Origin: UBA6183 sp964603255
GTDB lineage: Bacteria > Bacteroidota > Bacteroidia > UKL13-3
Length of the DNA: 37,480 nt
Assembly: GCA_964603255.1 (NCBI GenBank)
Contig: CAZRVA010000016.1
Coordinates: 1-37,480 of the forward strand
Direction: 5' to 3'
Below the pieces are notes generated by a model that was not told the DNA's origin, did not search any database, and was given only the letters and a program-made list of their open reading frames with translations. The position numbers were made by a program, and so were the translations under genes. Shown here piece by piece: positions 16,810 through 25,317 of this stretch (within the stretch, counting starts at the first letter, position 1; every line of letters begins with the position of its first letter).

Positions 16810-17379
16810 TTATTTGTTTAATAAAGGTTGCTTAGGCGTGCCTTCCATTTCGTATTTCTTTTTACGCTTGCTCACGTCAACACGACCTGATGCGTCAACA
16901 CCTTCAACCAACACATCTTTACCGTAAACAAAGTTGCCACGGGTAAATGCAGTTGGAACTATTCTATCGCTAAGGTAAATGGCATCTTTCGGACAAGCCT
17001 CTTCGCACAAACCACAGTAAATGCAACGTAACATGTTAATTTCATATTTGGCTGCATACTTCTCTTCACGGTATAAATGCTCTTCTCCTTTTTTACGCTC
17101 GGCTGCTTCAATAGTAATAGCTTCTGCAGGGCAAGCCACTGCACATAAACCACATGCTGTACAGTTTTCGCGACCTTGTTCATCGCGTTTTAATACATGC
17201 TGTCCGCGGTATACAGGAGCAATTTCGCGTTTTTGCTCAGGATATTTAACCGTTGCCGGTTTTTTAAATAAGTGTTTTATGGTAATAGCTAATCCACCTA
17301 AAATAGCTGGTAAATAAAGCTTTTCAACCCAATTTAGGTCGTGCTTTACAACTACTTTTGATCTGTTGGTTAATTGCAT
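16810..17379 (-). CDS. nuoI: NADH-quinone oxidoreductase subunit I (two 4Fe-4S clusters)
   Basis: The 189-residue ferredoxin-like subunit has two C-x2-C-x2-C-x3-C sets: C73, C76, C79, C83 in ENCTACGLCAVACP, and C119, C122, C125, C129 in LRCIYCGLCEEACP. These bind clusters N6a and N6b, which pass electrons towards N2 in NuoB. The basic N-terminus (NRSKVVVKHDLNWVEKLYLPAILGGL) matches the amphipathic membrane-contact helix. It lies between nuoH and nuoJ. Confidence 0.97.
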   Translation of the reverse strand: MQLTNRSKVVVKHDLNWVEKLYLPAILGGLAITIKHLFKKPATVKYPEQKREIAPVYRGQHVLKRDEQGRENCTACGLCAVACPAEAITIEAAERKKGEEHLYREEKYAAKYEINMLRCIYCGLCEEACPKDAIYLSDRIVPTAFTRGNFVYGKDVLVEGVDASGRVDVSKRKKKYEMEGTPKQPLLNK

Positions 17380-17410
17380 GATTTTATTTTCTGTTTGTGG
17401 GTTTACTTAA

Positions 17411-18442
17411 TTATTTGAAAAAAGTAATCCATGCACCGGTTACTAATACGTTTACAATTGATAATGGAATTAATATTTTCCATCCTAAATTCATTAACTG
17501 ATCATAACGGAAGCGCGGTAATGTCCAACGCACCCACATGAAGAAGAAAATGAAGAACAATATTTTTGCGAATAACACAGCTACACTTACAATAGCTGCA
17601 ATATTTTGAGGTAAGTCTAAACTATCAATACCAGGGAAGTGGTATCCACCAAAATATAAACTTGCGATAATAGCCGATGAAATAAACATATTGATGTATT
17701 CGGCAAATAGGAATAAACCCAATTTCATAGAACTAAATTCGGTATGATAACCACCAACCAATTCACTTTCCGATTCAGGTAAATCAAATGGTGCGCGGTT
17801 ACACTCGGCAAAAGCACAAATTAAAAAGATTAAGAATCCTATCGGTTGACGAACCACGTTCCAAACGTTACCATCACCAGCTTGGCCATCTACAATTTCG
17901 CGCAAGCTTAACGAGTTGTTGATTAATAATAATGCAACAATACTCATACCCATTGCCAACTCGTAACTAATCATTTGTGATGCGGCACGTAAAGCTCCTA
18001 ATAAAGCAAACTTATTGTTTGATGCCCATCCACCAATCATAATACCATATCCCCCAATTGATACTACTGCAAATAAGTATAACAAGCCCACATTCAAATC
18101 AGCAACTTGTAAACTAAATTCGTGTCCACCGAAGTTAAACGATTTTCCCCAAGGTATGATAGCGCTGGTCATTAAGGCCGTCATCATAAAAATACACGGA
18201 CCAATAATGAATAAAAATTTATCAGAAGCGTTTGGTATGATTTCTTCTTTGGTAAACATTTTCACCCCATCGGCAATAGGTTGTAACAAACCAAATGGTC
18301 CCGCACGATCCGGTCCTACGCGGTCTTGCAAGAAAGCTGCAATTTTACGCTCACCATAGGTTGAGTAGGCTGCAATGCCTAAACTCACCGCAAAAATAAT
18401 TACGATGAGAATTGTTTTATCTAACAGTAATGCCCAATCCAT
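17411..18442 (-). CDS. nuoH: NADH-quinone oxidoreductase subunit H
   Basis: The 343-residue membrane subunit has eight helices and forms the quinone-binding entrance with NuoB and NuoD. Typical segments are RKIAAFLQDRVGPDRAGPFGLLQPIADGVKMFTKEE, FAECNRAPFDLPESESELVGGYHTEFSSMKLGLFLFAEY and WVRWTLPRFRYDQLMNLGWK. These include the acidic residues of the E-channel. The ATG shares one base with the nuoG stop (TAATG), a coupled junction. The length is normal. Confidence 0.97.
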   Translation of the reverse strand: MDWALLLDKTILIVIIFAVSLGIAAYSTYGERKIAAFLQDRVGPDRAGPFGLLQPIADGVKMFTKEEIIPNASDKFLFIIGPCIFMMTALMTSAIIPWGKSFNFGGHEFSLQVADLNVGLLYLFAVVSIGGYGIMIGGWASNNKFALLGALRAASQMISYELAMGMSIVALLLINNSLSLREIVDGQAGDGNVWNVVRQPIGFLIFLICAFAECNRAPFDLPESESELVGGYHTEFSSMKLGLFLFAEYINMFISSAIIASLYFGGYHFPGIDSLDLPQNIAAIVSVAVLFAKILFFIFFFMWVRWTLPRFRYDQLMNLGWKILIPLSIVNVLVTGAWITFFK

Positions 18443-19413
18443 TATTCGGTAATTTGTTTTATTTCGTTCAACTTAAGTTCTTTTGGCTTAACCAAATTCA
18501 TGTAATGGTTAGCCGATATTACCGAATGACGGTTAATTTTTCTTGGTCCTTCAATGGTCCAATCACTGGTTTTCTTTTTATCGAAACGGCAAGTGTTGCA
18601 GATAAATTCTTCTAATTCACCCCATTGGTCTTTACGGCCAGTAACACGCAGCACTTCTTCGCCTTGGTACCACAATACCACTTTGCCACTGCATTTTTCG
18701 TTTTCGCAGTTACGATGTGCATCAACCGGCTTGGTAAACCAAACACGACTCTTGAAGCGGAATGTTTTATCTGTTAAAGCACCTACTGGGCAAACATCAA
18801 TCACGTTTCCTGAAAAATCGTTATCAATGGCTTGCTCTACGTAAGTAGATATTTCGGCATGATCACCACGATTTAAAACGCCATGTACACGACCATCCGT
18901 AATTTGCTCAGCTGTTTTTACGCAGCGGTAACAAAGGATACAGCGGGTCATGTGCAATTGAATTTTATCACCTATATCAATTTTTTCAAACGTTCTGCGT
19001 TCAAAATCGGTACGGGTTTTATAGTTACCGTGGTCGTAGCTTAAATCTTGTAAATGACATTCGCCTGCTTGGTCACAAACCGGGCAATCTAATGGGTGAT
19101 TTAATAATAAAAATTCAACCACACCGGCACGTGCATCTTTAACTTTAGCCGAAGTGTTGTTGGCCACTACCATACCATCCATAACGGTGGTGCGGCAACT
19201 TGCTACTAACTTAGGCATTGGGCGCGGATCTTTTTCGCTACCTGCAGTTACCTCAACCAAACACGTGCGGCAATAACCACCACTGGTTTTTAGTTTGCTG
19301 TAATAGCACATGGTAGGAGGGGCCACATCTGGACCAATCATACGCGCTGCGTTCAAAATGGTTGTGCCATCTGGCACTTCAATCTGTATTCCGTCTATGG
19401 TAACTTTAGCCAT
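18442..19413 (-). CDS. nuoG: NADH-quinone oxidoreductase subunit G, short form
   Basis: The 323-residue protein holds only the iron-sulfur part of NuoG. A 2Fe-2S site is at C36, C48, C51 and C73. The N5 site with its histidine is H106, C110, C113 and C119 (HPLDCPVCDQAGEC). A 4Fe-4S site is at C158, C161, C164 and C208. After that come four more cysteines (NCENEKC and CNTC), and the protein ends before the large molybdopterin-like domain of the roughly 900-residue E. coli NuoG. This short form is common in Bacteroidota complex I and should not be read as a truncation; the stop is natural and overlaps nuoH. Upstream is the three-gene cassette that separates it from nuoF. Confidence 0.93.
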   Translation of the reverse strand: MAKVTIDGIQIEVPDGTTILNAARMIGPDVAPPTMCYYSKLKTSGGYCRTCLVEVTAGSEKDPRPMPKLVASCRTTVMDGMVVANNTSAKVKDARAGVVEFLLLNHPLDCPVCDQAGECHLQDLSYDHGNYKTRTDFERRTFEKIDIGDKIQLHMTRCILCYRCVKTAEQITDGRVHGVLNRGDHAEISTYVEQAIDNDFSGNVIDVCPVGALTDKTFRFKSRVWFTKPVDAHRNCENEKCSGKVVLWYQGEEVLRVTGRKDQWGELEEFICNTCRFDKKKTSDWTIEGPRKINRHSVISANHYMNLVKPKELKLNEIKQITE

Positions 19414-19435
19414 GATATTTATAAGATCTTTCTTA

Positions 19436-19810
19436 TCAATTCTTAATTAAAATGTATTCGGAGAACGGGTTATTTAACGCCCCGATTGTGTAGCTTCCTA
19501 TTGAGGATGTCTTCAGTTCGTACCCCTTGTTGATATAACCAGTTAAAACCGAGGATATCCTTTCATAATTAATGATTAGTTTATCATCAATTGATCTTTC
19601 GAGGTCAGTTTTGAACAGAAGTTTACCATTTTCAGTTACATAAATAGCTGGTTCAAGCGGTTGAAGACCGATGCCAGCTGACGATGGTCCTCTCTCTATT
19701 ACTCGAATTAAAATCACACTTTTAGCTTCCTCCTGTTTAAACGCCATCAACATACCCGCCCCCAAAAGCGCAACAATGGCAAGTGTTAAAAATGTAAATT
19801 TAGCTTTCAT
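19436..19810 (-). CDS. Small exported protein of unknown function, third gene of the MNT-HEPN cassette
   Basis: The 124-residue protein opens with a hydrophobic signal or anchor (MKAKFTFLTLAIVALLGAGMLMA). The mature part is short, with alternating strands and one helix: KSVILIRVIERG, YVTENGKLLFKTDL, then ERISSVLTGYINKGYELKTSSI and a final SEYILIKN. The pattern 'helix-KGYEL-strand-ILIK' is reminiscent of DUF4177-like small proteins, but I cannot confirm a family. The ATG at 19810 lies inside the last codons of the HEPN gene (11-base overlap), and nuoG starts 22 bases after its stop, so it is packed as an operon member. Its base composition is closer to the nuo genes than that of the two genes before it (43% G+C in one hand-counted line, against 28-35%). 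The function is unknown. Confidence 0.75.
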   Translation of the reverse strand: MKAKFTFLTLAIVALLGAGMLMAFKQEEAKSVILIRVIERGPSSAGIGLQPLEPAIYVTENGKLLFKTDLERSIDDKLIINYERISSVLTGYINKGYELKTSSIGSYTIGALNNPFSEYILIKN

Positions 19811-20144
19811 AGTTTTTTATTAATTGTTCAACTTCTGTTTTCAGTTTAGGTAAATGATTTATGATGATACCCCAAATAATAGCATTATCAACGGCATCAT
19901 ATGCATGTATTACCCTATTTCGCACATTAATAATAGCTTTCATATTATTAATTACCAATGTAGGGTCGTCACGTTTTATTCGGTTCATCGCCTCACCAAT
20001 TATTTCAAAACATCTTTCAACCGCCCTTACCACCAATCTGTTTTTATCAAAGGCGTCAAACCTTTTATCTTCACCAATGAAAAGGTCAATCTCCTTAATT
20101 GCTTCTCTAATATCAAGAAGATGTTGCTTTACTTCATGCTGCAT
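19800..20144 (-). CDS. HEPN domain protein, HepT-like toxin
   Basis: The 114-residue all-helical protein of the DUF86/HepT type starts at ATG 20144; a TTG at 20150 would add two residues. The HEPN RNase motif R-x4-H is R75-NRVI-H80, followed by Y82. This gives the Rx4HxY arrangement in which, in the Shewanella MntA/HepT pair, the cognate nucleotidyltransferase adds AMP to the tyrosine and silences the RNase. Other family segments are RAVERCFEIIGEAMNRI. It overlaps the MNT gene by 11 bases upstream and the small exported-protein gene by 11 bases downstream. It is AT-richer than the nuo genes. A toxic tRNA- or mRNA-cleaving activity is family knowledge and is not shown here. Confidence 0.9.
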   Translation of the reverse strand: MQHEVKQHLLDIREAIKEIDLFIGEDKRFDAFDKNRLVVRAVERCFEIIGEAMNRIKRDDPTLVINNMKAIINVRNRVIHAYDAVDNAIIWGIIINHLPKLKTEVEQLIKNYES

Positions 20145-20439
20145 AAACAACTTCCTTTTCTTTATTAACGGCTTCTATAAAATACTTATTTCTTAAAGAA
20201 CGAATGGTTAGTAAGTCAACTTTTCTTTTAAACAGTTCTTCTAATGAATCGGCAAATTCGAAGTAATTATCAGCATACTTTAATAATTCAATCTCATTAA
20301 AATCTACCAATAAATCAACATCACTTTCATTTGTAAATCTTGATTCATCCAAAACCGAACCGAAAGCATACAATTCTTTCACATTGTACTTACGGCACAA
20401 AGTAGCAATTTCGGTTTTATATTGTTCTATCAGATTCAT
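20134..20439 (-). CDS. MNT-type minimal nucleotidyltransferase, MntA-like antitoxin
   Basis: The 101-residue protein has the polymerase-beta nucleotidyltransferase core. G27-S28 sits in ELYAFGSVL, the metal-binding D40 and D42 in ESDVDLLVDF, and a third acidic residue D75 in RKVDLLTIR. The spacing from GS to DxD is that of MntA proteins. MNT proteins pair with HEPN toxins and neutralise them, in the studied case by polyAMPylation. Here the order is MNT then HEPN. The start lies 5 bases after the nuoF stop. The sampled line 20221-20280 is 28% G+C, against 55% for a line of nuoF, which suggests acquisition from elsewhere. The pair could instead act as a defence or regulatory module. Confidence 0.9.
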   Translation of the reverse strand: MNLIEQYKTEIATLCRKYNVKELYAFGSVLDESRFTNESDVDLLVDFNEIELLKYADNYFEFADSLEELFKRKVDLLTIRSLRNKYFIEAVNKEKEVVYAA

Positions 20440-20444
20440 GTTAA

Positions 20445-21806
20445 TTATAAACTACTATATGCAGCAGCCGAATCAATGTTGTTGCAATGGAAATAATATT
20501 TCACCTCACGAATGGCTGAAGGATTTTTAACAAACTCTTCAAACTCATGACGGAAATGACGAATAGCACTTGCTACCGGCCATGCAGCTGCATCACCTAA
20601 TGGGCAAATAGTATTACCTTCAATTTTGCGTTGAATATCCCACAACAAATCAATGTCTTCCAATGTGCCATGTCCATCCAAAATTTTGTGAATGATTTTC
20701 TCCATCCAACCTGTTCCTTCACGGCAAGGGCTGCATTGTCCGCAACTTTCGTGGTGATAGAAACGCGCAAAAGTGTGTAGGTTTTGTACAATGCTTGTAC
20801 TTTCATCCATAACAATAAAACCACCCGAGCCTAACATGGTACCGGTTGCAAAACCGCCATCAGCAAGACTTTCGTAGCTCATTAAACGTTTTTCGCCATT
20901 GGCTGTGGTTAATATTAAATCAGCAGGCAACACCGGAACCGAAGAACCACCGGCAACCACTGCTTTTAATTTTTTATCGTTTAAGATACCACCGCAATAT
21001 TCATCGCTGTATATAAAATCTTCAACAGTAATGCCCATTTCAATTTCGTAAACACCTGGCTTTTTAATATGGCCCGATGCTGAAATTAATTTAGTACCCG
21101 TACTGCGTCCAATACCAATTTTAGCGTATTCATCACCAGTCATGTTTACAATAGGACCAACAGCAGCAATGGTTTCAACATTGTTTACCACAGTTGGGCA
21201 TCCATATAAACCAGCAATTGCAGGGAAAGGAGGTTTGATACGCGGGTTACCACGTTTACCTTCTAATGATTCTAATAAAGCAGTTTCTTCACCGCAGATG
21301 TAGGCACCTGCACCTGGATGAACATATAAATCTAAACTGTAATCGGTACCTAAGATATTTTTACCTAACCAACCATTAGCATAAGCCTCTGCTATGGCTT
21401 TTTCCAAAATACGCACCAAATAAAAATACTCACCACGTATGTATATGTATGAAGTGTTAGCTCCTAGTGCGTAACTTGAAGTAATCATTCCCTCTACCAA
21501 TAAGTGCGGAATATGCTCCATTAAATAGCGGTCTTTAAAAGTACCCGGCTCACTTTCGTCAGCATTACATACTAAGTAACGCGGCACACCTTCTGGTTTA
21601 GCCAAAAAGCTCCATTTCATTCCCGTAGGGAAACCTGCACCACCACGTCCACGTAAACCTGATTTTTTCACTTCTTCAACAACATCTTCAGGTTTCATGG
21701 TTTTTAGGGCTTTTTCAACTGATGAGTAGCCACCTTTGCTGCGGTATACATCATAAGTGTTGATGCCCGGTACGTCTATTTGTTCTAAAAGTATCTTGCG
21801 TCCCAT
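20445..21806 (-). CDS. nuoF: NADH-quinone oxidoreductase subunit F (NADH- and FMN-binding)
   Basis: The 453-residue subunit is the NADH entry point of complex I. FMN and NADH are bound by the glycine-rich GLRGRGGAGFPTGMKW (residues 50-65) and the region AYICGEETALLESLEG. The 4Fe-4S cluster N3 is held by C355, C358 and C361 (SCGQCSPCREG) and C401 (TICPLGDAA). The length is typical. It is followed within 5 bases by the MNT gene instead of nuoG, so expression of the inserted cassette should depend on readthrough from nuoF. Confidence 0.97.
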   Translation of the reverse strand: MGRKILLEQIDVPGINTYDVYRSKGGYSSVEKALKTMKPEDVVEEVKKSGLRGRGGAGFPTGMKWSFLAKPEGVPRYLVCNADESEPGTFKDRYLMEHIPHLLVEGMITSSYALGANTSYIYIRGEYFYLVRILEKAIAEAYANGWLGKNILGTDYSLDLYVHPGAGAYICGEETALLESLEGKRGNPRIKPPFPAIAGLYGCPTVVNNVETIAAVGPIVNMTGDEYAKIGIGRSTGTKLISASGHIKKPGVYEIEMGITVEDFIYSDEYCGGILNDKKLKAVVAGGSSVPVLPADLILTTANGEKRLMSYESLADGGFATGTMLGSGGFIVMDESTSIVQNLHTFARFYHHESCGQCSPCREGTGWMEKIIHKILDGHGTLEDIDLLWDIQRKIEGNTICPLGDAAAWPVASAIRHFRHEFEEFVKNPSAIREVKYYFHCNNIDSAAAYSSL

Positions 21807-21811
21807 GTCAG

Positions 21812-22357
21812 TTAGTTTTTTCTAAAAGTTGTACCATCCAAGTATGTGCTGTGTTTGGTTTCAGTTTGATACTTGTTAATTAATTCATCAACTTTTTCGA
21901 GGGTTAAGTTTTCGTGAAAATGCTCACCAATTTGTAGCATTGGGGCAGTGCCACAACTACCTAAACACTCAACTGTTTTTAAAGTGAATTTACCATCAGA
22001 AGTGGTCTCGCCATCTTTAATGCCAAGTCGTTTTTCAATATGTGCTACCACATCGTTTGCGCCACGCAACCAGCAGCTGCTGGTTCTGCACACTTCAATC
22101 AAACATTTACCAACAGGCTTAAGGTTAAACATGGTGTAAAAACTTGCCACCTCATATACCTCAATTGGTTTGATGTTTAATATCTCAGCAACCTTATCCA
22201 TAACCGGTACACTTAGCCAACCATCAAATTCGGCTTGGGCAATGTGAAGGGCAGGTATAAGTGCCGACTTTTGTTTTCCTTCAGGGTAGCGTTTAATCAA
22301 GTTTTGGATTAAAGCTTCTGACTCGGTACTGAAACGAACTTCTTTTAATTCACTCAT
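21812..22357 (-). CDS. nuoE: NADH-quinone oxidoreductase subunit E (2Fe-2S)
   Basis: The 181-residue thioredoxin-like ferredoxin subunit has the 2Fe-2S ligands C90, C95, C131 and C135, in VCRTSSCWLRGA and ECLGSCGTAPML. It binds cluster N1a next to NuoF, in the peripheral arm of complex I. It ends 5 bases before nuoF and starts 69 bases after nuoD. That gap holds no gene, and no promoter is obvious in it. Confidence 0.96.
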   Translation of the reverse strand: MSELKEVRFSTESEALIQNLIKRYPEGKQKSALIPALHIAQAEFDGWLSVPVMDKVAEILNIKPIEVYEVASFYTMFNLKPVGKCLIEVCRTSSCWLRGANDVVAHIEKRLGIKDGETTSDGKFTLKTVECLGSCGTAPMLQIGEHFHENLTLEKVDELINKYQTETKHSTYLDGTTFRKN

Positions 22358-22426
22358 TGTATTTAGTTCTATGCTTAAGAGAAGGTTAATTCTCTCAAAT
22401 CTTTCATTTCAATTTTTATGAATTTG

Positions 22427-23632
22427 TTATGCGTCTAATTCTCCAGCAATAACATTTAAACTACTCATGGTTAAGATGGCATCACTTAACATTCCACCTT
22501 TAATCATTTCAGGGTATGCCTGGTAATAAATAAACGATGGTCTGCGGAAGTGTAAGCGGAATGGAGCTCTTCCTCCATCGCTAATTAAGTAAAAACCTAA
22601 TTCGCCATTACCACCTTCTACACAATGGTAGATTTCCCCTTTAGGAACATCTGTTTCGCCCATCACTACTTTAAAGTGATAGATTAATGCTTCCATTTTG
22701 GTGTAAACATCACTTTTTGGAGGTAAGTAGAAATCAGGAACATCAGCGTACCATTTGCCTTGCGGCATGTTATCAAGCGCCTGACGGATGATTTTCAAAC
22801 TCTCCCAAATTTCGTTTTGGCGAACCATAAAACGATCGTAAGTGTCACCTTTTTCTCCTATTGGAATAGCAAAATCAAAGTCTTGGTATGAACTATATGG
22901 CGACATTACACGCACATCATAATCAACTCCGGTAGCACGTAAGTTTGGTCCTGTAAAACCATAACTTAATGCTCTTTCTGCTGATATTGGCCCTGTGCCA
23001 GCAATACGATCAACAAAAATTCTATTGCGCTCAAGTAGGTTAGAGAATTCAGTAAACGCTTTAGGGAAGTCGTTTAAAAATTCTTTAATTTTTTTATAAA
23101 CTTCATCGTTGAAATCACGTTCTAATCCACCAATACGGCCAATGTTTGTAGTTAAACGGGCACCACATATTTGTTCAAAAATGTCGTAAATTTTTTCACG
23201 CCATTGGAACATATAGGTAAATCCGGTTAATGCACCAGAGTCTACACCAACAACTGCATTACAAACCAAGTGGTCGGCAATACGCGCTAATTCCATAATA
23301 ATTACACGCATGTATTGTGCACGTTTTGGAATTTCAACCCCAATCAATTTCTCAACAGTCATGTGCCATCCCATATTATTTATTGGAGATGAGCAATAGT
23401 TTAAACGATCTGTTAATGTGGTGATTTGGTTGTATGGTCTGCGTTCGGCAATTTTTTCGAATGCACGATGAATATAGCCTACAGTTTGCACTGCGTCTAC
23501 AATAATTTCACCATCCATGGTAAGCACATTCTGAAAAATACCATGCGTTGCAGGGTGCGTTGGACCCAAGTTTAACGTGGTATATTCGTGTTCTTCAATT
23601 TGCTCTACGCTTTTATCGTCAAATTCGTTCAT
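22427..23632 (-). CDS. nuoD: NADH-quinone oxidoreductase subunit D
   Basis: The 401-residue 49-kDa-type subunit is related to the NiFe hydrogenase large subunit and lines the quinone cavity with NuoB. Recognisable parts are LNLGPTHPATHGIFQNVLTMDGE near the N-terminus, GYIHRAFEKIAERRPYNQ, and the C-terminal GELGFYLISDGGRAPFRLHFRRPSF. The histidine in THPATHG is one of the quinone-contacting residues. It is separate from nuoC, unlike the fused nuoCD of enterobacteria, and lies 18 bases downstream of it. Confidence 0.97.
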   Translation of the reverse strand: MNEFDDKSVEQIEEHEYTTLNLGPTHPATHGIFQNVLTMDGEIIVDAVQTVGYIHRAFEKIAERRPYNQITTLTDRLNYCSSPINNMGWHMTVEKLIGVEIPKRAQYMRVIIMELARIADHLVCNAVVGVDSGALTGFTYMFQWREKIYDIFEQICGARLTTNIGRIGGLERDFNDEVYKKIKEFLNDFPKAFTEFSNLLERNRIFVDRIAGTGPISAERALSYGFTGPNLRATGVDYDVRVMSPYSSYQDFDFAIPIGEKGDTYDRFMVRQNEIWESLKIIRQALDNMPQGKWYADVPDFYLPPKSDVYTKMEALIYHFKVVMGETDVPKGEIYHCVEGGNGELGFYLISDGGRAPFRLHFRRPSFIYYQAYPEMIKGGMLSDAILTMSSLNVIAGELDA

Positions 23633-23650
23633 GTGTATATGCGTTAAAAA

Positions 23651-24157
23651 TTAACGACCAAAATATTTATCTTCTTTATCCGTGCGGGTTCCATCTTCAA
23701 GTGGATACTCTTTACGCAAAGGGAAATAATCCATTTCGTCCACATTCATAATGCGGGTTAAGTTTGGATGACCTTCGAACACAATACCATAAAAATCGTA
23801 GGTTTCACGCTCTTGCCAATTTGCACTGGCAAATAAATCGCTAACGGTTGCTATGGTTGGGTTTGATGCAGGTAAAAATGCTTTAATTCTGATGCGAATA
23901 TTGTTGGTTAAACTGTGTAAGTGATAAATCACACAAAACTCTTGTCCGCTAATCTCCGGGAATTGCGCTCCACAAACATCAGTTAATAATTGAACTTGAA
24001 TTTCGTTGTCGTGCTTTAACCAGGCAATTAATGGGTGTGCAACTTCCGGTTTAACAACCAAAGTCAACATATCAAATGGTTCTGTAGCCGATAATACGGC
24101 ATCACCAAATTGATTTTTAATTTTATCGGCTATGTATGCGTTTGTTAGTTCGGCCAT
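23651..24157 (-). CDS. nuoC: NADH-quinone oxidoreductase subunit C
   Basis: The 168-residue 30-kDa-type subunit forms part of the peripheral arm. The signature near the C-terminus reads WQERETYDFYGIVFEGHPNLTRIM, followed by FPLRKEYPLE, as in all NuoC proteins. It has no cofactor motif, which is normal for the subunit. It lies 7 bases after nuoB and 18 before nuoD. Confidence 0.96.
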   Translation of the reverse strand: MAELTNAYIADKIKNQFGDAVLSATEPFDMLTLVVKPEVAHPLIAWLKHDNEIQVQLLTDVCGAQFPEISGQEFCVIYHLHSLTNNIRIRIKAFLPASNPTIATVSDLFASANWQERETYDFYGIVFEGHPNLTRIMNVDEMDYFPLRKEYPLEDGTRTDKEDKYFGR

Positions 24158-24164
24158 TTGCGTG

Positions 24165-24710
24165 TTATTGAATACCGTATTGTTGCATTAATGCTTTGTA
24201 CTCTTGTGTATTTCTTCTGCGTAAAGGCTCGTTTTTAACAAGCTCTTGTATTTGCATAATACCTTCTAAAATTTGCTCGGGGCGAGGAGGGCAGCCCGGC
24301 ACATAAACATCAACCGGAATTACCTTATCTATACCTTGTAATACACTGTAAGTATCAAAAATACCACCTGTACTTGCGCAAGCACCAACCGAAATTACCC
24401 AACGTGGCTCTGCCATTTGAAGATACACCTGACGTAATACTGGACCCATTTTTTTGGCAATGGTACCAGCTACAATAAGTAAATCAGCCTGGCGTGGCGA
24501 GAAACTCATACGCTCAGAACCAAAACGTGCTAAGTCGTAGTTACTGCCCATGGTAGCCATAAACTCAATACCGCAGCATGATGTTGCAAACGGTAAAGGC
24601 CAAATTGAATTTGAACGGGCTAAGCCAATTACTTTATCAATATTAGTTGCAAAAAATCCCGGACCCTCAAGTCCTGCAGGTGCTTTTGCTATAGTTATTT
24701 CTGTTGACAT
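24165..24710 (-). CDS. nuoB: NADH-quinone oxidoreductase subunit B (cluster N2)
   Basis: The 181-residue subunit binds the 4Fe-4S cluster N2, the immediate electron donor to quinone. The adjacent pair C45-C46 (FATSCCGIEF) and C111 (VGACASTGG) and C140 (VPGCPPRPE) are all present. The length is typical. It starts 55 bases after nuoA stops. Confidence 0.97.
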   Translation of the reverse strand: MSTEITIAKAPAGLEGPGFFATNIDKVIGLARSNSIWPLPFATSCCGIEFMATMGSNYDLARFGSERMSFSPRQADLLIVAGTIAKKMGPVLRQVYLQMAEPRWVISVGACASTGGIFDTYSVLQGIDKVIPVDVYVPGCPPRPEQILEGIMQIQELVKNEPLRRRNTQEYKALMQQYGIQ

Positions 24711-24765
24711 TTGTTTTGATTTAATTACTGTTTGGGTAATTTAAACTATTGCTGTGCGTGGTTTA

Positions 24766-25128
24766 TTAGTTCCACTTTAATGCACCTTTTTTCAAGATGT
24801 ATAAAAATCCTATCAATAATGTTCCGGTAAAGAACAACATTTCCATGAAACCAATTTGGCCTAATTCTCTGAAGTTAACCGCCCATGGATACATGAAAAT
24901 AACTTCCACATCAAACATTACAAATAAAATTGCAATCAAAAAGTATTTGATAGAAAACGGAATACGTGCATTTCCTTGAGCTTCGATACCGCACTCGAAG
25001 TTTTCAAGCTTGTCTGCTGTTTTACGCTTAGGGCCAATCAAGTGTGTTGCCACCATTGTAGTTACAACAAATCCCGCTGCTACTAAAAATTGCACTACTA
25101 ATGCTAAATAATCTATAGATGTCGACAT
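24766..25128 (-). CDS. nuoA: NADH-quinone oxidoreductase subunit A
   Basis: The 120-residue protein has three membrane helices. The conserved loop FECGIEAQGNARIPFSIKYFLIAILFVMFDVEVIFMYPW is the site of the family cysteine (equivalent to the ND3 loop cysteine) and the acidic DVE motif. It is the first gene of the nuo operon, so the operon promoter should lie in 25129-25434. A weak match (ATTG, 18 bases, TAATATTG at 25154-25183) would give a short leader. Confidence 0.97.
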   Translation of the reverse strand: MSTSIDYLALVVQFLVAAGFVVTTMVATHLIGPKRKTADKLENFECGIEAQGNARIPFSIKYFLIAILFVMFDVEVIFMYPWAVNFRELGQIGFMEMLFFTGTLLIGFLYILKKGALKWN

Positions 25129-25266
25129 AGTTTTACGAGTTATTGGGAACGTGCAATATTACACAATAAATTATTAAATCAATACCTATTTAATAACATG
25201 TTTTAATCGCCTCAAATACACAACAATCGGGCTTTAATAAAGGTTTGAAAGGGTTAAAAATTATGT

Positions 25267-25296
25267 TGGTTTAATATGGTTTAAGTTGGTTTAGAG
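25267..25296. repeat. Three tandem decamers TGGTTTARNN upstream of nuoA
   Basis: TGGTTTAATA, TGGTTTAAGT and TGGTTTAGAG follow each other without a gap. The 10-base period puts each copy on the same face of the helix, as expected for a protein binding cooperatively. Confidence 0.6.
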
Positions 25297-25302
25297 GTTG
25301 AT

Positions 25303-25317
25303 AATCAAGCCTTGATT
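25303..25317. promoter_or_regulatory. Dyad AATCAAG-C-CTTGATT, candidate operator
   Basis: It is a perfect 7-base inverted repeat around one base, centred 182 bases upstream of nuoA. The half site is like that of Crp/Fnr proteins (TTGAT) but in the opposite orientation, so no regulator can be named. Confidence 0.4.

Noticed and set aside
18442..19413. nuoG as a truncated pseudogene
   Set aside because: The short form lacking the molybdopterin-like domain is usual in Bacteroidota, all cluster ligands are present, and its stop overlaps the nuoH start as in an intact operon.
22358..22426. Extra small gene or internal promoter between nuoD and nuoE
   Set aside because: The 69 bases hold no start with a credible frame and no TTTG / TAnnTTTG pair on the minus strand.
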